DNA of 64,000 bases. It comes from Sternotherus odoratus (Eukaryota > Chordata > Testudines > Kinosternidae). The stretch lies in NCBI GenBank assembly GCA_032164245.1, contig JAVMKO010000001.1, forward strand, positions 165,593,434 to 165,657,433. Direction: 5' to 3'. The notes under the pieces were generated by a model, which was given only the letters and a program-made list of their open reading frames with translations, searched no databases and was not told the origin of the DNA. Both the position numbers and the translations under genes were made by a program. Below, piece by piece: positions 55,613 to 64,000 of this stretch (position 1 is its first letter; the number at the start of each line of letters is the position of its first letter).

Positions 55613-55625
55613 ATCTAGGTGGAAC

Positions 55626-55627
<2 letters not shown>

Positions 55628-55710
<83 letters not shown>
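55628..55710. repeat. compound CT/CA microsatellite
   Basis: A run of CT (55628-55672) passes directly into CA (55673-55710). It starts 8 bp past the TSD of the chimeric hAT. A short frame with serine-leucine and threonine-histidine repeats over it is spurious. Confidence 0.95.
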
Positions 55711-55712
<2 letters not shown>

Positions 55713-57206
55713 AAAATCTGGAATCCCCTGTATGTTCCACTCTAATAAACTGAATGCTGATTTCTCCCTAATTTTTAATGATAAATTAACAGTAACTAAT
55801 TACTGTGTTCATATCAAATACCAGTGGGATGTTTCCCATAAAACGTAATGACAAACCTGGGATTTAAATACCAGTCTATTAAGAGTGAAAACACTAAAAC
55901 ATTACCAGAGAATCAGAACGGTAGATAACAATCCTTTATTTGTGTAGCTGATTTATCTAATTAGAGTAGAGGCAGCATGTGTTTTCAGTGAATTGCTGCT
56001 TTTGCCTCACTAATGCAGCAGCTGGGATACATGAAGTCAAAGTCAAGGTCTGAATTAACATTCCTAGGGCCATTATTAAACTAAATGAGGGCAAGGAGAG
56101 GAGGCATAATGACAGTGGCCTCAGGCATTTTACCTGCAGAGGTCAGGAGCAGGTATACTAGCTCAATCTACTATGTGCATCAAGTTCTACTAGTCCTTGC
56201 TGCACATTTGGAAAAAATGTAGCATGCTTCTTCCAGGGCAGCTGGTTTCTTTGTCATTGTCTCTCTCTTTTTGCTGCTCAGCAGATTAGTGAAGAAGAAT
56301 GCTGGGCATTTTAACAAGAGGAACCTGTGGGCCACAGCACATCAGGGGCGCTGACCATTAAGAATTACGGGTATCATATTGCTGGAGGAATAGACCTGTC
56401 AAACACTTGAATTTGGCTGGAGTTTTCTGGCCTCAGGTCCAGTTCCTAGGCCTCTCCCCTGGGTTGTGCTATTTTCTGGCTGCCTTTCAGGGTAGCCATG
56501 ACCAATAGTAGAGATTCATTCCCTTCTTCCCTGCCCAGCCATCCAGCTCACTGAGCTCTGCACCTCCACATTGTCCAGTGAGCGAGAGAGAGAGAGAGAG
56601 AGAGAGAGAGGAAGTTGAGGGAATGGCTGAGCAGAGGAGGAGGAATGGGAGAAATTAGCAGGAGAACTGTGGGAGGGAGGATGGGAGTCTCAGTCACCAA
56701 CCCAGCAAAATCAAGAGCAAGCTGCTCAGCCTGAATGTCTGCAGAGGTGCTGCTGAAAAGAAGAGCCCTGGGTACTGAGGAGGCAAGAAGAATGGAAGGG
56801 GGGGTAAGGTTGGAATTGATAGATTTTAGGGGAATAGTGTAATAAAGTCTTGGCCACTTAACCTGTGGTAATTAAAGGTGCCACGATACTACTTCTTCAG
56901 AATAAGGCTGCATTAACCTTGATGTCCTGGCTGCAGGGCAGCTAACTTAATCACCCTGTTCAAATGCATATTCTTCATCCCCTCTCCCCAGCAGTCTCAG
57001 TTAGAGCGAGGGCTGGTTCTTCCATAAGCTCCCTCTGTGCTGCCAGAGAGATGTGAAGAGACCTTAGTGTACATGAGACCAGGGCTCTCGGCATTCTTCG
57101 GTTTGTGTTTTGGAACTGCAGTGCAGGGTTGCTGTGCGCTTCCTGTGGTTTTCCGCCTCAGTGGGCTACACTTTAGAAATGGCAAATTAACTCCAAGCAT
57201 GTGGGA
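55711..57206. other. unassigned sequence with a GA microsatellite
   Basis: A GA tract of about 27 bp lies at 56584-56610. No gene is supported. Confidence 0.4.
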
Positions 57207-57560
57207 TAGGGTGGCCAACTTTCTAATGTCTGAAAACTGGACTCCCTGCCCCTGTCCCGTCTCTTCTGCCAAAGTCCTATCCCTGACCCGACTCTACCTC
57301 TTCCCTCAAGGCCCTTCCCCCCCACCTCTTCCAGCCCCCCGGCTCCTCCCCCCCCCTCCATCCCTCTCTGCTCTGCCATCTTGACTCCAGTATGAGCAGC
57401 CCCAAGGGACTTGCAAACCCCAGCTCCAGCAGGTCACCTAGCAGTTCAGGTCAGAAGAGTGCTATGGCCGCACGGGAGCAGCCAGGCAGCCCTGCTGGTG
57501 AGCTAAGATGTGGCCCCTGCCTGGTAGCCCCCCTGCACTGTGTGAAAATGAAAATTGTAC
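57207..57560. repeat. possible repeat, TAGGGTGGCCAACTTTC type
   Basis: Starts TAGGGTGGCCAACTTTC and continues with a C-rich body (CCCTGCCCCTGTCCCG, CCCCCGGCTCC). A TAGGG start suggests a hAT-like end, but I found no matching right terminus or TSD. The frame at 57392-57784 runs out of this block into the next element. Confidence 0.35.
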
Positions 57561-57606
57561 TGAAGCTTCTTAAAGGATTTGCTGCGTGTCTATATCTACA
57601 CCAATA

Positions 57607-58537
57607 TAGGGGCTGTCAAACAATTTTTAAAAATCACAATTATCCACAAGATGAAAAAATAGTCACAAGTAATCACAATGTAATTACACTATTAAACAAT
57701 AATAGAATACCAATTTTAATGTATTATAAATATTTTGGATGTTTTTCTACATTTTCATATATAGTGCTTTCAGTTACAATATAGAATCCAAAGTGTACAG
57801 TACTCACTTTGTTCTATACATGTGTCATGCAAATTCCTGTTCTCACTTCAGGAGACATTGTAAATAAGAAGTGGGCAACATTATCTCCTGTAAATTTTAA
57901 CAAATTTGTCTTTCTTAACGATTGGCTGAACAAGAAGTAGAACTGACTGGACTTGAAGGACTTAAAGTAGGACTGAGTGGACTTAAAGTTTTACATTGGT
58001 TTGTTTTTGTGTGAAGTTATGTAAAAAAAATCTACATATGTAAATTGCACATTCACAATAGAGATTGCACTACAGTACAATAGAACCCCGATAGCGCGAA
58101 TCCGCTTATAACGTGGGGCGCGTCTGGATCCTGATGGCTGCAGCGGGTGCTGCTTTGATGCAGCGGAACTCCACAATACCGCGACCCCATGTTTACCACG
58201 ATAGATTTTTTTGGACCCCGATCATCGCGGTATTGCGGGGTTCTACTGTACTTATATGGGGTGAAGTGAAAAATACTATTTCTTTATCTTTTAACAGTGC
58301 AAATATTTTTAATAAATATAAATATAATTGAGCACTATATACTTTGTTTTCTGTGTTGTAATTGAAACAAACATATTTGAAACTGTAGGAAAATATCCAA
58401 AAATATTTATAATACATTTAAATTGGCATTCTGTTATTGTTTGAGTGCGATTAAAACTGTGATTAATTACAACTATTTTTTAATCTAGTTGATTTGTTTT
58501 ACATTAATCATTTGCATTACCTGCCATTGACAGCCTA
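57607..58537. mobile_element. hAT-like element, TAGGGCTGTCAA family
   Basis: The left end TAGGGGCTGTCAAACAATT and right end TTAATCATTTGC ... TTGACAGCCTA are inverted, with internal copies of TAATCACAAT and TTAATTACAAC phrases. I recall this family as a widespread vertebrate hAT, with the phrase TTAATCGC near its ends. The flanks do not show a convincing 8-bp TSD. A pogo/Tigger-type element is inserted at 58078-58248. A partial direct duplication of GACTGAGTGGACTTAAAG-like text lies at about 57938-57990. No transposase frame. Confidence 0.65.
58078..58248. mobile_element. pogo/Tigger-type MITE (171 bp) nested in the hAT
   Basis: The left end CAATAGAACCCCG and right end CGGGGTTCTACTG are inverted repeats with one mismatch, flanked by TA (58076-58077 and 58249-58250). 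A TA duplication and a CAGTAGAACCCCG-type end mark Tc1/mariner elements of the pogo/Tigger group. Removing it with one TA rejoins GCACTACAGTA to CTTATATGG, which agrees with the host family as I remember it. Confidence 0.8.
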
Positions 58538-60349
58538 TATATATCTCCCTGAGATTCACCTGCCAAAGTCCTTCATAGTAGGCCTATTCCTAACATGACA
58601 GAAGAAGCATAAAGGAGGCAGTACTGTGCTTTGATTAGTCAATATGCTGAGGGGAGGCAGAGGAATGAGATGGAAAGGAGACTACATGGAAGTAGCACTT
58701 AAGAACAGAGGAGCAATTGGTTTCTTCCCCCCCCTCTAAGGGAATATAATGAAGGGTGTGGTACAAGGAAATAAGATATGTCCAGGTACCTTCTGAAGGC
58801 TGAATGATTCACTCTTAATCTGCATATATATAGTATCATACTTGATGATTTTGATTATTTTATTACTTTGTTTTTTGGCTTCAGAAACTGCTGGCAGAGA
58901 GTGCAATAGCCCTCCAGTCTTTACCTGTTTGGGAGATAAGGGGCATATTCTTAACCTCCTCTCACTAACAGTCAGCTGGTCTCTTCTTGGCTAGAGCTGT
59001 GTGAAATGTTTTGTTCCCAGTGCAAGTGAAAGGCCATGCAAACAGTCACCTGTAGAGAGTGAACCCAAAACCAGAGACAGCAAGGTGCCTTGTGAATTGT
59101 TTTTGAGACTGCAAACTTCTTGCCCGAATTAGAAGTGAAATGCCTTGTTCTGCCTGGGGTAATGTGCAAAGGTTAAGTTTAATGGGTTCATTTCAGGTTG
59201 ATTGCAAAAGATCCCCTGGTATAAGCTATAGAGTAGGTTCTCTGGAACTCTGGCAGAACCAACTGAATTCCATATAGTCATATTGCCGGCTGTGGTTGTG
59301 GGTTCATAAAGGGTAAAATTCAGACCTGTGCAGAGGGCTGGCACGTAACTAGACTGTAAGTGGGATTTGACTGGTGCTTTCCCTTTGCAAATAGGCAAAT
59401 TACACCTCAAGAGAAATTGTTTCACTGAGCTTTGCGTACCTTTTTCCAGGAGTAAAGCTACTGCATATATCGTAACTTTTACAACAACCTCTCACATATA
59501 AAATCACTGTCTTGGTATCATCAATTAGCCAGGGAGGGAGGGATGGAATATAATGTTTTGCATTTGTACTAATGTATTTTTATTGTGTAATTCTGATTTT
59601 TCGTTCAGGGACCAGGCTCGTGTAAACTTAAAGCTACGCTACTTTCCTTTCTTTGTCCAGCTTTCTGTCTCTAAGGATATGTGTGCACTGCAATCAGGAG
59701 GTGTGATTGCTGCATGTGCACTAGCTTTGATCCAGGTAGCATAAGCTAGCCTTGCTCACCCAGCATCCTGGAGACATATTTGAGCAGCCAGCCCATGCTG
59801 CCTCAGTTTCACTGGGATTATTACTCAAGATCTCTTTGATCGTGCTGAGGTATCATGAGCTGCAATTTCACCTTCACCTATCTCATCAGTATATTTTGCA
59901 GACCCACATTTCGTATTTGTTAGACCAAGATAAATCTCTCTTTCATGCCAACTGCAAAAAGAAAATAAAAATGGGCCAGCAGTAGCAGTGCCAGAGCAGA
60001 AAAAGCCAGGGAAGCAGCAAGCAGGAGGTTTGCCTCATAAAAAGGAAGCTTTTGGGGGCTGAAGTTGGTCTTTGGGTGATGGCAGTGCTGGGGCAAGGGT
60101 GGCATAACTGTATCATGATCAAAGTAGACCATCTAGTTTTACATCAAAAATTCAGATGCAGTAAAATCTAAGATGAAGTAGAAATCCCTGAAGGCACTCT
60201 GCCATTGGAGCAGAGCTGGGTGGGAAATTGTTTTCCAAGCCTGGGCATCTTTGCATGAGTTCCAAATTTTTTCCTTTCTCAAATCAAGATGCAAATTTGA
60301 AATCTCAAAGATATTTGCAAACTGACAAACCAAAATTGTGTTTGTTTTG
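58538..60349. other. unassigned sequence with a MITE fragment
   Basis: A stretch at about 59672-59800 (AAGGATATGTGTGCACTGCA) resembles the end of a TACACTGCA-type MITE with no partner end. No gene is supported. Confidence 0.35.
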
Positions 60350-60622
60350 AGTCAATTGAAACATTTTATTTTTTCTTTTTATCTTTTTTCCTTTTTTCAC
60401 TCTAATTAGCTGATGTTTCTAAACAATGTCATTTTGAAACTGAAAACCAGATTTTTTTGTTTTGAAATTGCCAAAATGAAACGTTTTGACAATTGTAAAT
60501 GTTTTGAGGCCTTTTTTTGGGTAAAGAAATTTGTCAACCATGCCCCCATTTTGTGATAAGTTTTGATTGAGAGAAAATGAAATTTTTTGACAAAAATGAG
60601 AGTTCCCAATCAGCTTTACATG
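60350..60622. repeat. A/T-rich repeat, AAATTTC family
   Basis: TTTGAAACTGAAAACCAG, AATGAAACGTTTTGAC, AAATGAAATTTTTTGAC and GAGTTCCCAATCAGCTTTA make a palindrome-prone block similar to 41870-42000. Confidence 0.4.
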
Positions 60623-63600
60623 GGAGATGCAGCGTTAGCCAAATGGTAATGACCTAATGCCAACTTTCATCTGCTGCAACTTGGCATTGAATAACATGCA
60701 ATATGCATGAGATGAATCATCACAAATTACACTTTATGAAACAAATGTACTTGTAAACCCAGACATCTCTGGACAGCTCTAGTTTTCGCTATTGCCTCTA
60801 GAGAGGCTTGTTTTTTCTGTCTGTATAGTGTCTTTCCAACATGTCTTATGGTGATGACACATTCAGGAGTGTGGGCACATGAAGTGCAGACTCCCTAGAG
60901 TATTATGGTTTAATGCCATATTTTACTTTTGCTTTGGGTGCTGCTGCTTTTCTGGTTCCTTACTCATACTTTAATCTGTGATTGCTACAGCACTGGATAA
61001 TGAACATTGATACGCACTTGCAAACTTGGGTATCTGAAGTTAGGCACTGAAATTCTTATTTAGAATCCTAAATAAGTGACCTGATTTTTCTGAGCACCCG
61101 TACTTCCCTTTGTCATCAGTATAGATTGTGAACACAGCATGTCTGAAAATCAGGTCACTTACTTAGGCATCTGCTGGCTGCAGGTGCCTAACTAAGAGTG
61201 AAATCCTGGCCCCATTGAAGTCAATGACAAAATTCCCATTGACTTAAACAGGGTAAGAATTTCAATCAATGTCTTTGTCCCCTCCTGTGTAAGACACCAC
61301 ATGTAGCTGCCCTGTCCCAGGAATTTTGAGACTCACAGTTCTCTCTTGCTCCAGAGAGGAACCAATTTATACTGGCTTATAACAGTAGTAGGTTGCTTCC
61401 TACTCTGTGCCAGCTTAGGTGTTGCAGGGGTGGGAGCCAAAACTTCATCCATTCTCTTCTCACCTCTGTCCAGTCTCCTCTTGCCTGTATGTAAGTGTCG
61501 TGGAGGAGGGGGAGGGCGATAAGAAGAATGACCCCATGGAGCCTGTTCTCCCCAGCAATGCACAGAGGTCATACAGGGGAGAAAGGTACTGCTTTACTCC
61601 TTGCTTAGCTGCATGGAGAACATTAGTGACATATTTTTCCCTTTTAGGCATCAAGTTTGAAAAGCCGATCCTTGTTTTCTGTAGACACCCACTAAGCTGG
61701 CTGATTCCCTCTCGTTGCCTTAAACAGAGAAAATCCTTTCCCCTGCTTTACTGATACCTTTTAGCATGTTTCAGATATTGGTGATCAGCACCATCAAACC
61801 AAGAGTTTGAGAGAAATATACTCTGCTAATACGAAAGCTCTATATAGTCTGCATTAAAGGAGACCCACACTGTGTGGGAGAGAGGGAAAAGGACAATCAT
61901 CCTTAAAATAACTTTTCCAGTTAATTATTCCCCCTTTCTATCTGCAGCCACCTGAAAACTTTTTAAAAAAATCCTTGCAGACTTTAAAATTCTGAAGTCC
62001 CTGATTATTTTTCATGCCTGTCATTTCAGCTGCAGATGGCTTATGGCAGGTTTTATTTTACCTCAGAGGAACAAAACACACTGTACAATCTTCCTCCAGC
62101 AAATTGTCCCAGCGACTGCCTGAAAGCAATAGCCTCTGTCTCTGAAGGGATTTTGTTCAAACTTTCTAAAAGAATTCACCTTCAGGGGAGAGAGCAACTG
62201 TGGAAAAATGAAGCCCCAAAGGTTAATGTTTTGCAATGTTTGAGCATGTGAAAACAGAGGGTTATAATGGAAACTATTTTTCAACTATAGGGATAATAGG
62301 TGTGGCCAGGACCTACTATCACATCTTCTTGTGAAGAAAAGCACTGCCTCTCCATGTTTGCAGTGTTTTTTAGCCCTGTGGGTCCCAAGATATTAGGGGG
62401 ATAAGGTGAGCAAGGTAATGTATTTTATTGGACCAACTTAATTAGAAGGAAGAATTTTTTTAACCCCTTCGCAACCCTGAATTGAGCAGGATAAAGGATA
62501 ATAGTTCCCTTTTCTCTACATTATTTTTTAAGATTGAGTAATTTTAACTACATCTGGAAATAAATGTATTCTGTGACCTTCCAAGGGTATTTCTTAACTT
62601 TTTCCATGGTAGAAATAAAAAGATCTCTCTGAGACAGTATTCCTAGAAATAATCATTGTACCAGATTTGAGGTGCAGGATATGTGTACTCTTCTTTTTAT
62701 TACCATCACTTCTTGGACTTTTAATAACAGCTCATGGACACTATCAGCCTCAGTAGTTTTCTAAAGGCTCAGTTCTGAAGCCTTTCTTAGCAACATATTT
62801 GCAAAAACACAGATTTTATTTCCTTTGATTACAGTCAGATGATGAAGAATTCTCAGATGTTTATTCAAGATGCTGTTTTCCAGGAATATGCATTTGGAAT
62901 GCAATGAGGCACTGGTTTGATATGGGTTTTTTTTAGTTCTGTTTACAGACAATCAATCTAGTCTGTGGGCATTTGAAACTGATTGTACTAATTCCATGGT
63001 TTGATGCTCAAATCCCCATGGGCCGGATACAATTCTAGTGAATTCAGTGGAAGAATTTCCATTGTTTCAGTGGATGTTCGGTCAGGTCCCATATTGCTGG
63101 TCCATAGAAACCATTTTCTAATTAAATTAATCCATTGTTTGCACTAATTTTCCAAAGCAGGGTTCCTTTGAACGTCCTTGGATTGCAGAAGTGATAAATG
63201 TGTTTCTCAGTGTTTAGGTTTATCAATCTGAAGCGATTTCCTTGTTTGAGAGGTAGATATCATGGCCTTGTGGGGAAGAAACCTCAATAGAGGTTTTTCA
63301 TTTTCAGCCGCATTGCACAAAGCATTTGTGTCATATAGATACAGCCTGAGAGACCTGGCTGAATCATCTGGATCCTTCTGTTCCTCATCCAAGAGGAGGG
63401 AAAGAAGGGATATGCATGAAGCATCTGTGTAGGTAAATATGTTACAAGCAGGTGGACAATCTGTTCCACTGAAACAATATTGTGTGTGTGTATTCAGCGA
63501 AAGCTCATTTTGTCCTCCCACCTCAAAATACAGCAGATGGGCCAGTCAGCCACTCACCAGAAGAAAAGGATGTGTTTGAGTTTCAGGCAAGTGAGGTGAA

Positions 63601-63798
63601 TTTTGGCTGCTTTGAAGTTGCATGAACATATCAGGCAAAAAAAACAACAACTTGAATCTGAGCCTTTTAAAATTTCCTTTTGGGGGGCTTGAAGGCCATT
63701 TGCATTTGAATTTCTGCATGTAAATCTAGCCCTTCAGTCTTGGTTCTGGGGCACAATCTTGTTCTAAGCTTGTCCTAAATCCGGTTTTTTAACTGGGT
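60623..63798. other. unassigned sequence with palindromic repeats
   Basis: A hairpin-forming short repeat at 61200-61255 (CCCCATTGAAGTCAATG with CCCATTGACTTAAACAGGG) and a partial copy near 63020-63090 belong to the AAGTCAATG family. A possible CAGGTCACTTACTTAGG fragment pair at about 61075 and 61150 is inverted. No gene is supported. Confidence 0.4.
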
Positions 63799-64000
63799 CA
63801 GGGGTGAAAGTAGACTGAGGGACTTACCAGTACGGTGCTGGACTGGGGCTGGAAAGGGCGGGGCCTCAGGCAGAAGGGGCGGTGCTGGAGGGGTCAGAGC
63901 CAGCCCCAGCCTGCCCTGTACCAGTAAGTGCCTCCCCCTGCAGCCACAGCTAGGGGCTCTGGTGGTGGTTTAAAGGGTCGGGGTGCTAGCGGTGGCTGAG
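63799..64000. mobile_element. probable hAT element, cut by the window edge
   Basis: Starts CAGGGGTGAAAGTAG, a hAT-like terminus, followed by a GC-rich body (TACCAGTACGGTGCTGGAC, GGGCGGGGCC). The right end lies beyond the window, so the TSD cannot be checked; the 8 bp to its left are AACTGGGT. Confidence 0.5.

Noticed and set aside
55600..55848. Small frame with serine-leucine and threonine-histidine runs
   Set aside because: Translation of the CT/CA microsatellite.

Overview
This window looks like a non-coding, repeat-dense stretch of a sauropsid genome, most likely a turtle. That identification is an inference from the repeat set, read by eye without a database: degraded CR1 LINEs, many hAT elements ending in CAGGGGT or TAGGG, short Harbinger-like MITEs with 3-bp target duplications, short LTRs, MIR-type SINEs and Penelope-like repeats. 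I found no host gene I would defend, no rRNA or tRNA gene and no CRISPR array. Nearly all the long open frames lie in GC-rich tandem arrays inside transposons or in decayed LINE reverse transcriptase.

Layout. 1-8636: mostly unassigned sequence with a solo LTR (834-1333), a hAT element (2573-2981), Harbinger-like MITEs (4046-4327, about 7047-7310) and a minus-strand solo LTR (4552-5247). 8645-15700: a small TAGGG-type hAT (8645-8767), then a nest in which a minus-strand CR1 (8816-13002) carries two hATs (8861-10068 with a 38-bp minisatellite, and 10406-10892) and abuts a second minus-strand CR1 (13003 to about 15690), itself split by an LTR (about 14958-15522). 15700-29700: MIR copies, LTRs at 19318-19983, 22587-23069 and 26798-27433, a Helitron (20727-21347), a GC-rich hAT (24823-25843) and a Harbinger-like MITE (25987-26651). 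29700-37300: MITEs, including a nested pair (33230-33796 with 33392-33674), a Penelope-like fragment with a hammerhead-ribozyme-like core, and a third CR1 (about 35420-36216). 37313-40192: an old CR1 split by a LINE of another clade, which in turn holds a younger CR1 and a palindromic Penelope-like insert. 40200-64000: two TAGGG-type hATs (42048-42169 and the 1644-bp 47077-48720), an LTR (44745-45248), a chimeric hAT (54707-55612), a hAT with a pogo/Tigger-type insert (57607-58537), microsatellites and long unassigned stretches.

The elements do not form a pathway. They record successive insertions, many with target-site duplications (TSDs) readable directly. Distinctive points: several DNA transposons carry expanded GC-rich tandem repeats; four CAGGGG-type hATs share an nnnTAnnn target; one hAT has a second family's interior and 3' terminus; and hammerhead-like cores sit in the Penelope-like repeats.
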